The notes: generated from the letters alone by a model not told the origin. A stretch of 64,000 nt of DNA from an uncultured Bacteroidales bacterium (GCA_900321655.1 ONWU01000003.1:62001-126000), one strand, 5' to 3'. Numbered from the stretch's first letter, positions 8,846 through 18,675 are shown. Translations and numbers: made by a program.

Positions 8846-8877
8846 AAAATGAGGCCTCTTTCAAGGGGCCTCATTTT
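8846..8877. terminator. bidirectional terminator between the ammonia-lyase and dnaA
   Basis: Perfect 11-bp inverted repeat AAAATGAGGCC / GGCCTCATTTT with a 10-base loop. A-tracts and T-tracts on both sides let it serve both convergent genes. It overlaps the first bases of the dnaA stop codon on the minus strand and begins at the base after the lyase stop. Confidence 0.85.
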
Positions 8878-10303
8878 AGTTTTCTACGGGAACGACAATC
8901 ATGTTCTCGATGTCTTCCACCCATTGCCGGAACAGCTTGTCTGTAGACATCAGGTCCTGCACGGTGTTGCAGGCGTGAAGCACGGTGGCGTGGTCTTTTC
9001 CTCCCAGCTGGGAGCCGATGGTGCTGAGCGAGCAGTTGGGAATGAGGTTGCGGCACTCGTACATGGCAATCTGGCGGGCCTGTACAATCTGGCGCTTGCG
9101 GGTGGTGGAAAGGAGCATCTCTCGCGTGATGTTGAAATACTCGCACACGCTGGAGGTGATAAGGTCTATGGAAATTTCCTTTTCCTGCTCTCCCACGATT
9201 TGCCCGCTGACGTTCTGGGCCAGTTCCACGTCTATTTCCCGGTGCCCCAGCGTGGCATAGGCCACCAGGGAGGTTAGCGTTCCTTCCAGTTCCCGGAAAT
9301 TGGTTTTGACGCGGGAAGCCAGGTAGGTGAGAACATCCTCACTGAGGCGGACGCCTTCCCGGAGGGCGCGGGAGCGCAGCATCTCCAGGCGGGTGGTATA
9401 GTCCGGTTTCAGCAGTTCCACGGACAGGCCCCACTTGAAACGGGACAGAAGCCGGTCTTCGAAGTTCTGGAGGTCTACCGGGGCACGGTCGCTGGTGAAG
9501 ATGAGCTGCTTGCCGTTCTGGTGCAGGTGGTTGAACACGTTGAAGAAGGTGTTCTGGGTTCCTGCACCCACCAGATCCTGGATATCGTCCACGATGAGGA
9601 CGTCAATTCTCTGGTAGAAAGCGATGAAATCCACTATGCGGTTGCCCTGGACGGCATCCATATACTGGGTTTTGAACTCGTGGCCCGTGACGTACAGAAC
9701 CACTTTGTCCTGGAATTTTTCTTTTATGGCGATGCCGATGGCCTGGGCGATGTGCGTTTTCCCAAGGCCCGGACCTCCGAAGAGGAACAGCGGGTTGAAG
9801 GGCGTCTTACCCGGAGCGTTGGCAATTTCTTCGGCCGCATTGACGCCCAGCTTGTTGCAATCCCCTTCCACCAGGTTGCCGAAGCAGTACACCGGATTGA
9901 GGCGGGGGTTGATCTTGAGACGCTGGACTCCCGGGAACACGAAGGGACTGGGGCGGCCGGCGGGCTGGTAAGTGGGCACCGACACCGGATTGTTGGTGGG
10001 AACGGCGCTCTGATTGGCGGGAAGAACCATTCCTTCCTTATTCTGGACCGGACGGACCAGATAGAACAGCTGGCCCTCTGCGCCGATAGCGCGCTTGATG
10101 GTGAGCCGGAGCAGTTCTTTATAGGCATCCTCTATATATTGGCGGAAGAAATCCGAGGGAACCTCTACGGTGAGCTTGGCTCCTTCCAGGGACACCGGCC
10201 GGATGAGCTTGAACCAGGTATTGAACTGCTGCGGATCAATGTTGTTTTCTATGATCTGCAGACAGTTATTCCATACCGCAATATGTCTTTCCTGGTTGGT
10301 CAT
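8876..10303 (-). CDS. dnaA: chromosomal replication initiator DnaA
   Basis: AAA+ protein that binds DnaA boxes and opens the origin. Domain I (about 1-85, VWNNCLQIIENNIDPQQFNTWF), a Pro-rich linker, AAA+ core with Walker A GGPGLGKT (K182) and DDIQDLVG, and a C-terminal helix-turn-helix with GGKDHATVLHAC for box binding. I start at ATG 10303 (MTNQERHI), which matches the usual N-terminus; a TTG 48 bases upstream is open but unlikely. The length is then 475 residues. It shares the terminator with the convergent ammonia-lyase. Confidence 0.95.
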   Translation of the reverse strand: MTNQERHIAVWNNCLQIIENNIDPQQFNTWFKLIRPVSLEGAKLTVEVPSDFFRQYIEDAYKELLRLTIKRAIGAEGQLFYLVRPVQNKEGMVLPANQSAVPTNNPVSVPTYQPAGRPSPFVFPGVQRLKINPRLNPVYCFGNLVEGDCNKLGVNAAEEIANAPGKTPFNPLFLFGGPGLGKTHIAQAIGIAIKEKFQDKVVLYVTGHEFKTQYMDAVQGNRIVDFIAFYQRIDVLIVDDIQDLVGAGTQNTFFNVFNHLHQNGKQLIFTSDRAPVDLQNFEDRLLSRFKWGLSVELLKPDYTTRLEMLRSRALREGVRLSEDVLTYLASRVKTNFRELEGTLTSLVAYATLGHREIDVELAQNVSGQIVGEQEKEISIDLITSSVCEYFNITREMLLSTTRKRQIVQARQIAMYECRNLIPNCSLSTIGSQLGGKDHATVLHACNTVQDLMSTDKLFRQWVEDIENMIVVPVEN

Positions 10304-10590
10304 CAGGGAGTAAGGAAAAAATGAGTTGTCTTTTGCTTGTTGCAAATGCAAATATGGAGGAAAAATAATGTAAAAAAAAACTCGGCTGCTATTGTTTTTT
10401 AATTTTTTTATACATAAATTAATTGCTCGGAAGGCCGTTTTTCCTCCGTTTTATAAAGTTTTGAATATCAGTCAAATAGGAAGACAAAATATGCCTATAT
10501 CGCGAAAAAAATATATTTCTTAATTTTAAGAATTCTAAATTAAGAGGACCTGGATTTTTCGCCATTTTAGGGCCCTAGAACAGGGAAAAA
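10304..10590. other. AT-rich intergenic region upstream of dnaA
   Basis: 287 bp without a gene. From about 10360 to 10560 the sequence is strongly AT-rich with long A and T runs, in contrast to the GC-rich flanks. One DnaA-box-like 9-mer (TTATACATA, 10408-10416, one mismatch to TTATnCACA) is visible, with no cluster of boxes. It must hold the dnaA promoter; a near-match CATATTTG (minus strand, 10349-10356) could be its -7 element. An origin role is possible but unsupported by box clusters. Confidence 0.4.
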
Positions 10591-11733
10591 TCAGCGAACC
10601 GGGGTGGTGGCTCCGTCCTGTATTTTTACGATATAGCTGTCTTTGATTTTTTGATGAATTTTCGGAAAAATTTTCTTCACTTCTTCCAAAGATTCACTGG
10701 TGCCGATGACATACTTTTTCACCTTTCCCGCAGGGATGACAAGGGGCTCGTATCCCAGGAAGTAAGGGTCTTTCGGATTCATCGCTTTGCCGATGGCAAG
10801 AACCTGTACACCATAGAGGATTCCGTCCGGAGCGGGAGCTTCTTCTTTCACATCCACCGCCGGAGCGGGATCGGGAGCCGGTGCCGGAGCAGAAGAAGGG
10901 ACAGAGCCGTCATATCGGCCCTTAAAGGTGCAGAAAGCCTGGAAAATACCTTCTGCGATTCCGTCCCGGCCCTTTTCCGAACGCATGACGGCCAAATCTT
11001 CCGGATTGCTCATGAAGCCCACTTCAATGAGGACTGAGGGCATGGCGGTTCTCCAGAGTACCCAGAAAGGGTCCTGCGAAACTCCCCTGCTGTGCTTGAT
11101 GGGACCTGTCTTTTTGAACGCATCGGCCACATCCTCTGCAAAGGTCAGGCTCTGGCTCAGGTGGGCGTTCTGCATCAGGCTGAAGATGATATAGGACTGA
11201 GGGTCGCTGGGGTCGAATCCCTGGTATTTGGTCTTGTAGTCGTCTTCCAGCATAATGACGGAGTTTTCCCGCTTGACCAGGTCCAGATTCTTGGAATAAA
11301 GGTCGTTTCCCTTTTTGGCCGATTGGCCAAGCACATGCACGGAAAAGCCCCTGGCGGCCGTAGACTTGCCTCCGATGGAGTTGACGTGGATAGAAATGAA
11401 AAGATTGGCGCCCGCCTTGTTGGCAATGACGGCCCGGTTTTCCAGTTCTACGAACTTGTCCGAGGAGCGCGTCATCTTGACATGGACGTCCGGATAAGCG
11501 GCTTTGATCTTCTGTTCCAGGCGTCTGGCAATGTCCAGGGTGACCGTTTTCTCGTAGGTTTTCTTGTCCCGGCTCACGCAGCCTGCATCCTTGCCTCCGT
11601 GTCCTGCGTCAATGACCACCGTTCTGAGTTGAAGGACCGCCTGGTCTCCTTGTGCGCGGGCGGGCACGGGGATTGCAAGTAGGAGCGCGGAACTCACCAC
11701 GACGAGTGTCAGTTGATGGAAAAACGGCTTCAT
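10591..11733 (-). CDS. secreted N-acetylmuramoyl-L-alanine amidase (Amidase_3)
   Basis: Periplasmic zinc amidase that cuts the bond between MurNAc and L-Ala, used in daughter-cell separation. A signal peptide (residues 1-27, ending ARA-QG) precedes the catalytic domain with VVIDAGHGGKD (zinc His), Glu in VELENRAVIAN, ISIHVNS (zinc His) and VLIEVGFMSNPED (catalytic Glu). A Pro/Ala linker (about 283-300) leads to a C-terminal region of about 80 residues resembling a SPOR-like repeat seen in Bacteroidetes amidases. It is divergent from lptD with overlapping promoters, a pairing common in this phylum. Confidence 0.9.
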   Translation of the reverse strand: MKPFFHQLTLVVVSSALLLAIPVPARAQGDQAVLQLRTVVIDAGHGGKDAGCVSRDKKTYEKTVTLDIARRLEQKIKAAYPDVHVKMTRSSDKFVELENRAVIANKAGANLFISIHVNSIGGKSTAARGFSVHVLGQSAKKGNDLYSKNLDLVKRENSVIMLEDDYKTKYQGFDPSDPQSYIIFSLMQNAHLSQSLTFAEDVADAFKKTGPIKHSRGVSQDPFWVLWRTAMPSVLIEVGFMSNPEDLAVMRSEKGRDGIAEGIFQAFCTFKGRYDGSVPSSAPAPAPDPAPAVDVKEEAPAPDGILYGVQVLAIGKAMNPKDPYFLGYEPLVIPAGKVKKYVIGTSESLEEVKKIFPKIHQKIKDSYIVKIQDGATTPVR

Positions 11734-11746
11734 ATGGGGATGCAGT

Positions 11747-11777
11747 TTTGATTATTCTGGAATAAGTAGTATTTTTG
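11747..11777 (+). promoter_or_regulatory. promoter of lptD
   Basis: TTTG (11747-11750), 19-bp spacer, TATTTTTG (11770-11777): full match to the Bacteroidetes primary promoter, 39 bases before the lptD start. Confidence 0.75.
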
Positions 11778-11793
11778 TAAGTTATATTTTGCA

Positions 11794-11824
11794 CAAAATT
11801 AGCAAAAAATAAACCAATGGCAAG
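11794..11824 (-). promoter_or_regulatory. promoter of the amidase gene
   Basis: On the minus strand CTTG (11821-11824), 19-bp spacer, TAATTTTG (11794-11801). It sits just downstream of and divergent from the lptD promoter, so polymerase binding at the two is likely to interfere. Confidence 0.5.
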
Positions 11825-14684
11825 GAAGATTTTTCAATATCTCGTCATCCTGGGTATCGCGCTGGCGGCCACCGCCCTCCCGGCGTCTTCCCAGGAAGTG
11901 ACTCCCTTGCCCGACTCCCTGAAAACCATTCCCCGTCAGCATCTGGACAGCCTCTCCCGGGCAGATTCACTCAAAACAGCCCAGGCAGATTCCCTGGACC
12001 TGCTGAGCAAGAGTTCGCTGGAGCGTCCGGCTTTCTCCACCGCCAAAGACTCCATTATCACAGACTTCCGGAACGGGAAGCGGATGATCTATTATTACGG
12101 AGGCGCCACGGTTACCTATGAATCCATGAAACTTACGGCCGATTATCTGGAATACGACATGCTGGCCAATACCGTGTATGCCCGTGGTCAGAAAGACCCG
12201 GTGACGGGAGAAATGGTGGGTCTTCCGGAAATGACGGATAACGGCCAGAGCTACAAGATGGACGAACTCCGTTACAACTTCACCACGCGCAAGGCCCGTA
12301 TCACCAATATGATTACCAAGGAGGCCGAGGGCCTTCTGCAGGGCAAGCGCATCAAGATGATGCCGGACAAGTCCATCAACATGCGGGACGGCATGTACAC
12401 CGTCTGCGACCTGGAAGAGCCGCATTATTACCTCAAGCTGAGTATGGCCAAGGTAATTACCAAACCGTCCCAGAAGACGGTTTTCGGCCCGGCCTGGCCC
12501 GTGGTGGCCGGTGTGTCGGTTCCCATCGGCCTTCCCTTCGGCTTTGTCCCCAAGAAGCCTTCCCGTGCCACCGGTCTGCTGATGCCCACCTTCGGTGAGG
12601 AACAGGCGCGCGGTTTCTACATCCGGGATGCCGGTATGTACTTCGTTTTTGGAGATTATTTCGACCTTTCCGTTACCGGAGACTATTATACCATGGGTTC
12701 CTGGGCTGTGGACATCAATTCCCGCTATAAGGTGAATTACAAGTTCAACGGTAACTTCGGCCTCACCTACTCCAACGACCAGACGGGTGAAAAGGGCAGC
12801 GCAGACTTTGTCCAGTCCAAGAACTTCGGCGTCAAATGGTCCCACTCGCAGGACTCCAAAGCCCATCCGGGAACATCCTTCACGGCATCCGTGAACTTCT
12901 CCAGCCCGTCCAACAACCGCTACAACGCTACCTCCGTACAGCAGGCCCAGCAGAACCAGATCGGTTCTTCCATTTCCTATTCCCACAACTGGAACGGCAA
13001 GTTCAGCCTCAGTGTAAACGCCCTGCACAACCAGAATACCCGGGACTCCAGCTATAACATCACCCTCCCCAATATCACCTTCACGGTGAACCGTTTCTAT
13101 CCCTTCAAGCAGAAACAGCGTGTAGGCAAGGAGAAGTTCTATGAGAAAATCTCCTTCGGCTACAACACTTCTTTTCAGAACAGGGTGAGTTTCAAGATGA
13201 GAGACCTGCAGGACTACGTGATGAATGGAGACGAGTTCACCTACAAGACGGACAAAAACGGCAATACCTACCGCGTGAAGGAATTCGGAGACTCCCTGAT
13301 GGTCAAGGCCCTAGGAAAGATGAGCAACGGTATGGCGCACAACTTCCAGATCGGCCTTCCCAACTTTACGCTTTTCAAATACATCAACGTCACGCCCAAT
13401 GTGTCCTACGGAATGAACTGGATGTTCAACAAGGGCCGACAGTACCTGGAACAGGAGTTGGACGAAGATGGTAATCCTCTCATCGTCAGGGATAAAGAGG
13501 GCAACGACGTGATTGCGCAGAAGGTCATTACAGACCCTGGGACGGCTTTCAACGGCTTTGGCATCACGCATACCTATTCCGGAAGCCTGTCGATGAGTAC
13601 GCGTATCTACGGTATGCTCAACTTCGGAAAGCATCGGAAGATCCAGGCCATCCGACACGTGATATCCCCTTCCGTCTCTATGAGTTTCAGTCCGGAGAAG
13701 GGAACCTCTTTCAATGGCTGGCGCACCCTGGATGCCTATTACGACAAAAAGGGTTCTTACCACGCGGAGAGCAGCTACAATATATATACGGTTCCCGGGC
13801 ACCACAATACCGTGTCGCCTCCCGGAAAAGGCAAGAGCGGCACCATTTCCCTTACCATCGGCAACAACCTGGAAGCCAAGGTGAGAGATTTGAAAGACAC
13901 CACGGGTACCGGCTCCAAGAAGGTGAAACTGCTGGACCAGCTGAATATCAATACCAGTTACAACTTCCTGGCAGATTCGATGAGGATGCAGAACGTGGGT
14001 GTCACGGCCTCTACCAATCTTTTCAACAAGATCAATATTACCGGCAATCTGAACTTCGACCCTTACGCCATTAACGAGAAGGGCCAGAGGATCAACAAGT
14101 TCAATGTGGTGGCCACCGGCGTGCCGCTGCGCCTGACCAACGCTTCCCTGTCGGCCTCCTTCTCCTTGAACGGGAAGGGCTCCATCAACGGCAATGATGG
14201 CCGTACGCAAGGCGGAAGCAGTTCAGGAGATGCCAATTCCTATCAGCGCATTTACTACCATCCGGTGACCGGTGAGTATATTCCCGGAGGATACGTATAT
14301 TATATGAATCCCAGCTCGCCCTGGTCCATCAATGTGAGCTATCAGTTCAATTATTCCAAGACTTACACCTACCAGGCCGCTACGCAGGAACTTGTTACCA
14401 ACCGCAAGTTCACCCAGACGATGAGCCTGAGCGGAAACGTCAAGCTAACCCCTCGTCTGAGCATCCAGGCCTCTACCGGTTTCGACTTTATGGCGATGAA
14501 GCTAACCTCCACCCAGATAAGTGCCAGCTACGACCTCCACTGTTTCAATATTGCCGTTTCCTGGGTGCCGATGGGTATGTACAAGTCCTACAGTTTCCGC
14601 ATTGCGGCCAACGCTGCCGCCCTGGCAGATCTGCTGAGATTCAAAAAGAGCGAATCTTATATGGACAATATATTGGGGAAATAA
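11817..14684 (+). CDS. lptD: LPS assembly outer-membrane protein LptD (OstA family)
   Basis: LptD forms the outer-membrane barrel through which lipopolysaccharide reaches the cell surface. The 955-residue protein has a signal peptide (1-26), a Ser/Asp-rich stretch with repeated DSL units (about 33-75), an OstA/LptA-like beta-jellyroll region (about 80-200: YYGGATVTYESMKLTADYLEYD), then the large LptD barrel region, rich in alternating aromatic strands and ending in an aromatic/basic segment. It is longer than enterobacterial LptD (about 780), usual for Bacteroidetes. It is monocistronic, followed by the rho promoter, whose -33 element overlaps its last codons. Confidence 0.88.
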   Translation: MARKIFQYLVILGIALAATALPASSQEVTPLPDSLKTIPRQHLDSLSRADSLKTAQADSLDLLSKSSLERPAFSTAKDSIITDFRNGKRMIYYYGGATVTYESMKLTADYLEYDMLANTVYARGQKDPVTGEMVGLPEMTDNGQSYKMDELRYNFTTRKARITNMITKEAEGLLQGKRIKMMPDKSINMRDGMYTVCDLEEPHYYLKLSMAKVITKPSQKTVFGPAWPVVAGVSVPIGLPFGFVPKKPSRATGLLMPTFGEEQARGFYIRDAGMYFVFGDYFDLSVTGDYYTMGSWAVDINSRYKVNYKFNGNFGLTYSNDQTGEKGSADFVQSKNFGVKWSHSQDSKAHPGTSFTASVNFSSPSNNRYNATSVQQAQQNQIGSSISYSHNWNGKFSLSVNALHNQNTRDSSYNITLPNITFTVNRFYPFKQKQRVGKEKFYEKISFGYNTSFQNRVSFKMRDLQDYVMNGDEFTYKTDKNGNTYRVKEFGDSLMVKALGKMSNGMAHNFQIGLPNFTLFKYINVTPNVSYGMNWMFNKGRQYLEQELDEDGNPLIVRDKEGNDVIAQKVITDPGTAFNGFGITHTYSGSLSMSTRIYGMLNFGKHRKIQAIRHVISPSVSMSFSPEKGTSFNGWRTLDAYYDKKGSYHAESSYNIYTVPGHHNTVSPPGKGKSGTISLTIGNNLEAKVRDLKDTTGTGSKKVKLLDQLNINTSYNFLADSMRMQNVGVTASTNLFNKINITGNLNFDPYAINEKGQRINKFNVVATGVPLRLTNASLSASFSLNGKGSINGNDGRTQGGSSSGDANSYQRIYYHPVTGEYIPGGYVYYMNPSSPWSINVSYQFNYSKTYTYQAATQELVTNRKFTQTMSLSGNVKLTPRLSIQASTGFDFMAMKLTSTQISASYDLHCFNIAVSWVPMGMYKSYSFRIAANAAALADLLRFKKSESYMDNILGK

Positions 14685-14702
14685 AAAAAATCCCTATCTT
14701 TG
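14672..14702 (+). promoter_or_regulatory. promoter of rho-mnmE
   Basis: ATTG (14672-14675, three of four -33 bases), 19-bp spacer, TATCTTTG (14695-14702). The -33 element lies within the end of lptD. About 50 bases of leader precede rho. Confidence 0.6.
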
Positions 14703-14754
14703 CATTGGTTTTCCAGTCGGATAACCATTTTTACCTGAAATATATATAGTTATT

Positions 14755-16551
14755 ATGCGCTATACTTTAGCAGAACTCAATGCGATGAGCGAAGAGCAGC
14801 TCAGAAGCCTTGGTGAATCCATGAATATCAAAGGGGCCAAAAAGATGGACCTGATGAACCTGGGCTTTGAAATTCTGGACGAGCAGGCCCGTTCGGCCTC
14901 CCAGAAGTCTGAGGCAGAACCCGAAGCCAATACCAACAAGCCCAAAAAGCGCGGTCGTCCCAAAAAAGAGAAGGCCGACGAGAAGTCTCAGCAGCCCGAA
15001 ACTGCAGCAGCATCTCCCGCTCCTGCACCGGCCCCCAAAAAAGGCCGCAAGCCCGCTGCCGCCAAGGAGGATAAGCCTGCTCCCGAGGCCCCTGCCGCCC
15101 AGCAGGAACAGCCTCAGCAGCAGCCCAGAAAGCGCGGCCGCAAACCCAAGAATGAAGCTCCCGCAGAAGCTCCCGCTGCCGCGGAAGTGGTTCCCGAAGC
15201 CCCCGCCGCAGCCGGTGAAGTAGACGGTAAGGAATTCATCCACAACCTGTTTGAAGATCTCAAGGAGGACAATGCCCAGGTAGAAGAGCAGCAGCAGTCC
15301 CGCCAGGGCAAGCACGGCAGGAAGGGAAATCAAAACCAGAACCAAGGCCAGAACCAGGGACAGCAGCAGAATCAACAGCCCAAGCAGCCTCAGCCCAAAC
15401 CGGCCAGGATTGAATTCGAAGGATCCGTAGAAGCTACCGGCGTGCTGGAAATTATGCCGGACGGTTATGGCTTCCTCCGCTCCAGTGATTACAATTATCT
15501 CAATTCCCCGGACGATATCTACGTTTCCCAGCAGCAAATCAAGCAGAATGCCCTCAAAAACGGAGACACCGTCACCGGAGAAATCCGTCCTCCGCGCGAA
15601 GGAGACAAGTATTTCCCCCTTGTCAAGATCAAGTTCATCAACGGCCGTACGCCGGAATTCGTAAGGGACCGCGTACCCTTCGATTTCCTCACTCCCCTCT
15701 TCCCTACGGAGAAATTCAACCTCCTCGGGCACGGACACGAGAAAGACCAGAGCATCCGCGTGGTAGATATGTTCACCCCCATCGGCAAGGGCCAGCGCGG
15801 CCTCATTGTGGCTCAGCCAAAAACGGGTAAAACCATGCTCCTGAAGGCCATCGCCAACGCCATTGCAGACAATCACCCGGAAGTTTACGAAATCATCCTG
15901 CTGGTGGACGAGCGTCCGGAAGAAGTGACGGATATGCAGCGCAGCGTAAAGGCCGAAGTTGTGGCTTCTACCTTCGACGAACCTGCAGAACACCACGTGA
16001 AAGTAGCCAATATGGTACTGGACAAGGCCCGTCGCCTGGTAGAATGCGGCCACGACGTAGTTATCCTCCTGGATTCCATCACCCGTCTGGCCCGTGCATA
16101 CAACACCGTTCAGCCGGCATCTGGTAAGGTTCTCACCGGTGGTGTGGATGCCAATGCCCTGCAGAAGCCCAAGCGTTTCTTCGGTGCCGCCCGTAACATT
16201 GAAGGAGGTGGATCCCTCACCATCCTGGCCACGGCCCTCACGGAAACCGGCTCCAAGATGGACGACGTCATCTTCGAGGAATTCAAGGGAACCGGCAATA
16301 TGGAACTCCAGCTGGACCGCAACCTGTCCAACAAGCGCATCTTCCCGGCTGTGAACCTCATCCTCTCCTCTACCCGAAGGGACGATCTCCTGTACGATCA
16401 GTACACCCTGAACCGCATCTGGATCCTTCGCAAGCTGCTGGCCGATATGAATCCCGTGGAGGCCATGACCTGGATGCAGCAGCATATGGACGAGTTCAAG
16501 ACCAACAAGGATTTGGTAGACAATATGTCCAAGTTCGGACGGTATGATTAA
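14755..16551 (+). CDS. rho: transcription termination factor Rho with long low-complexity N-terminal insert
   Basis: Hexameric RNA-dependent ATPase that ends transcription. Residues 1-45 form the Rho N domain ([21 protein letters not shown]). A Lys/Pro/Ala/Gln-rich disordered segment (about 46-215) with AT-hook-like [22 protein letters not shown] and a Gln/Asn-rich run follows. Then come the RNA-binding cold-shock fold ([13 protein letters not shown]) and ATPase core with Walker [10 protein letters not shown], Walker [17 protein letters not shown], and the Q- and R-loops ([20 protein letters not shown]). The insert makes it 598 residues against about 420 in E. coli, typical of Bacteroidetes. 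mnmE overlaps its last 8 bases. Confidence 0.95.
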   Translation: MRYTLAELNAMSEEQLRSLGESMNIKGAKKMDLMNLGFEILDEQARSASQKSEAEPEANTNKPKKRGRPKKEKADEKSQQPETAAASPAPAPAPKKGRKPAAAKEDKPAPEAPAAQQEQPQQQPRKRGRKPKNEAPAEAPAAAEVVPEAPAAAGEVDGKEFIHNLFEDLKEDNAQVEEQQQSRQGKHGRKGNQNQNQGQNQGQQQNQQPKQPQPKPARIEFEGSVEATGVLEIMPDGYGFLRSSDYNYLNSPDDIYVSQQQIKQNALKNGDTVTGEIRPPREGDKYFPLVKIKFINGRTPEFVRDRVPFDFLTPLFPTEKFNLLGHGHEKDQSIRVVDMFTPIGKGQRGLIVAQPKTGKTMLLKAIANAIADNHPEVYEIILLVDERPEEVTDMQRSVKAEVVASTFDEPAEHHVKVANMVLDKARRLVECGHDVVILLDSITRLARAYNTVQPASGKVLTGGVDANALQKPKRFFGAARNIEGGGSLTILATALTETGSKMDDVIFEEFKGTGNMELQLDRNLSNKRIFPAVNLILSSTRRDDLLYDQYTLNRIWILRKLLADMNPVEAMTWMQQHMDEFKTNKDLVDNMSKFGRYD

Positions 16552-17968
16552 TTCCTATCAGGAAACCATCGTTGCACCGGCTACCACTCCAGGAACCGGT
16601 GCAATTTCTATTATCCGGGTCAGTGGTCCGGATACTTTCCGCATTGCTGACGCGGTGGTTCAATTAAGTTCCGGAACCATTTCAAATTCAGATGGCTATG
16701 CAATCCACTTCGGTAAGGTATATAGTAATTCCTCCCTGCTGGATGAAGTGCTGGTTTCCGTTTTTCGGGCTCCTCACAGTTATACCGGAGAGGACAGTGT
16801 GGAAATCTCCACACACGCATCGGCCTATATCGTCAGTGAGCTCATCGGCCTGCTCCTGAAAGCCGGGGCACGGTTTGCCGAACCCGGGGAATTCACCCGC
16901 CGGGCCTTCTTGAACGGAAAGTTAGACTTGGCCCAGGCCGAGGCCGTGGCCGATGTTATCTCTTCCACGACGGCAGCTTCTCACCGCGTGGCCATGAACC
17001 AGCTAAAAGGAGGTTTTTCTGTCCAGCTGGCCAGTCTGAGGTCTCAATTATTGGAAATGGCTTCCCTGCTGGAATTGGAACTGGATTTCAGCGAGGAAGA
17101 TGTAGAGTTTGCCGACCGGGAGAAACTTCTGGCCCTCCTGGCGGATACTAAGGAGCATGTGGATAAGCTGGCGGCTTCCTTCCGCCAGGGCAATATGATC
17201 AAGAACGGTGTGCCGGTGGCCATTGTGGGGCCGGCCAATGCCGGAAAAAGTACCCTGCTGAATGCCCTTATCGGAGAAGAGCGGGCCATTGTAACGGATA
17301 TTCCGGGAACCACCCGGGATACCATCGAAGAAACCCTTAACGTGAACGGGATTCTCTTCCGCTTCATCGATACCGCCGGCATCCGGGAGTCTTCCGACAC
17401 CGTGGAAAAGATGGGAATTGATCGGACTTTCCGAAAGATTTCAGAGGCCGAAGTGGTGATTTGCATGCTGGATGCCCAGGCCGTTGAATCCGACCTTTTG
17501 AACAATTTGGAGGAATTGTTCCTGCATATAGATTCGGAGAGTCAGAAGGTCTTTATCCTGCTTAATAAGGTCGACGGATTGAGCTCCGACGATATTAACA
17601 AAAATGTTACTGTAATTAACAAGTTTGTTTTAAATAGCAAATATCAGGCAGATATAATGCAAATTGCCGCGAAGTCCCGAAAAGGCATCGAAGAGCTGAA
17701 AGAGGCCCTTTATCTTGCTGAAAAGGATCTTGTTCCTAATGAAGATTCTACCTTTGTAACAAATGTCCGTCACTTCGAGGCCCTGCAGAATGCCTCATCG
17801 GCCCTTTCTGATTGCCGCACTTCCCTCTCCCGCGGCATCCCTTCTGACCTCGTGGCCGAAGACCTCCGCCGTGCCCTTTCGGCCATCAATTCCATCCTTG
17901 GTACAGACCTCCTGGACCCTGAAGTCATCCTCCACAATATCTTCCGCAATCATTGCATCGGGAAGTAA
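16544..17968 (+). CDS. mnmE: tRNA uridine-5-carboxymethylaminomethyl(34) synthesis GTPase MnmE
   Basis: With MnmG, MnmE modifies the wobble uridine of tRNAs. It has an N-terminal folate-binding domain ([21 protein letters not shown]), a helical domain, the G domain at about 220-375 ([27 protein letters not shown]), and the C-terminal CIGK, whose Cys is essential in E. coli. 474 residues is normal. Its ATG overlaps the rho stop (ATGATTAA), so it is translationally coupled to rho. Confidence 0.95.
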   Translation: MINSYQETIVAPATTPGTGAISIIRVSGPDTFRIADAVVQLSSGTISNSDGYAIHFGKVYSNSSLLDEVLVSVFRAPHSYTGEDSVEISTHASAYIVSELIGLLLKAGARFAEPGEFTRRAFLNGKLDLAQAEAVADVISSTTAASHRVAMNQLKGGFSVQLASLRSQLLEMASLLELELDFSEEDVEFADREKLLALLADTKEHVDKLAASFRQGNMIKNGVPVAIVGPANAGKSTLLNALIGEERAIVTDIPGTTRDTIEETLNVNGILFRFIDTAGIRESSDTVEKMGIDRTFRKISEAEVVICMLDAQAVESDLLNNLEELFLHIDSESQKVFILLNKVDGLSSDDINKNVTVINKFVLNSKYQADIMQIAAKSRKGIEELKEALYLAEKDLVPNEDSTFVTNVRHFEALQNASSALSDCRTSLSRGIPSDLVAEDLRRALSAINSILGTDLLDPEVILHNIFRNHCIGK

Positions 17969-17970
17969 TA

Positions 17971-18423
17971 CTAGCCCTTGAAACAGAAATATCCTCTCCA
18001 GCCACGTACGGAATAGTAAGAGTCGGCGCCATTGTGGAATGTAAATACGGTGTCGTAGCGACGCTCGCAAAACAATGCTCCGCCAAGGCTACGAATTGTT
18101 GAGGGTGTCGCTATCCAGCTTGATGTTTTTGTATCATATTCGCCTGTTTCCTGCAATTGCCGGTAAAGGCTCTCTGTCAACAGTTCCAAACCCATCTGGC
18201 TTGCCTGGGCCATTGCGCTCCCTGCCGGTGGGTTCTTTTTCCTGAGGCTGAGAGCCTCATTATCATAACATAGACTTCTACGGAGAGCAGGAGACTCTTG
18301 CGAGCAGTCACAAAATATCAGTTCTCCGCTGTCCAATTGTAACAAATCCGGTTCTCCCCCGCTCTCTTCCATAAGTCGCAGCGTTTGAATGGCTTTGGGA
18401 TTATTACGAAGAAACTTTTCCAT
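17971..18423 (-). CDS. DUF4256 family protein, N-terminally truncated
   Basis: 150 residues of unknown function with the DUF4256 signature: GGEPD, DCSQESPALRRSLCYD, TKTSSW, IRSLGGALF and HNGADSYYSVRG. As I recall the family, members are about 180 residues and begin with a further 25-30 residues that are missing here. An in-frame TGA lies two codons before the ATG (18427-18429), at a place where the family appears to carry Trp, so the reading may have been cut by a nonsense change. It is convergent with mnmE (2 bases apart) at the edge of an accessory patch. Whether the short form folds is unknown. Confidence 0.65.
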   Translation of the reverse strand: MEKFLRNNPKAIQTLRLMEESGGEPDLLQLDSGELIFCDCSQESPALRRSLCYDNEALSLRKKNPPAGSAMAQASQMGLELLTESLYRQLQETGEYDTKTSSWIATPSTIRSLGGALFCERRYDTVFTFHNGADSYYSVRGWRGYFCFKG

Positions 18424-18566
18424 AATTCAATCATAATGTGTTCTCACCAACAAGACCTGGGTTATAATGGATTCATTGCAAATATAATCTTTTCCGAAAA
18501 AACATTCTGCCCTGTGATGGATAGAATTGATTCTTTTGCTAACGCGCGGTACATTAAAGTAAATTA

Positions 18567-18647
18567 TTCGTTCGGAAAAACGGGTTGATTCGCATAATTT
18601 TCGTTCGGAAAAACGTGAAAACCCTTGATTTTTCGCCCAGAAAAACG
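18567..18647 (+). repeat. three 16-bp direct repeats upstream of the DUF4143 ATPase gene
   Basis: Copies at 18567-18582 and 18600-18615 are identical (TTCGTTCGGAAAAACG); a third at 18632-18647 (TTCGCCCAGAAAAACG) matches 13 of 16 bases. Starts are 33 and 32 bp apart, about three helical turns, and the last copy touches the -7 element. A looser relative (TTTTCCGAAAAAACA) lies near 18490. This layout suggests an operator bound by a regulator. Confidence 0.7.
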
Positions 18648-18655
18648 TATTTTTG
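18648..18655 (+). promoter_or_regulatory. -7 promoter element of the DUF4143 ATPase gene
   Basis: TATTTTTG matches TAnnTTTG, directly adjoining the third direct repeat and 20 bases before the chosen ATG. Confidence 0.55.
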
Positions 18656-18675
18656 CATCAAAACGATATGTTTAT

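Noticed and set aside
11967..13028. 353-codon open frame antisense to lptD
   Set aside because: Antisense shadow with no promoter or recognisable domain; lptD is well supported on the other strand.
14767..16485. 572-codon open frame antisense to rho
   Set aside because: It is a shadow of the long Rho frame; the Gly/Leu-rich text is the complement of Pro/Ala/Gln codons.
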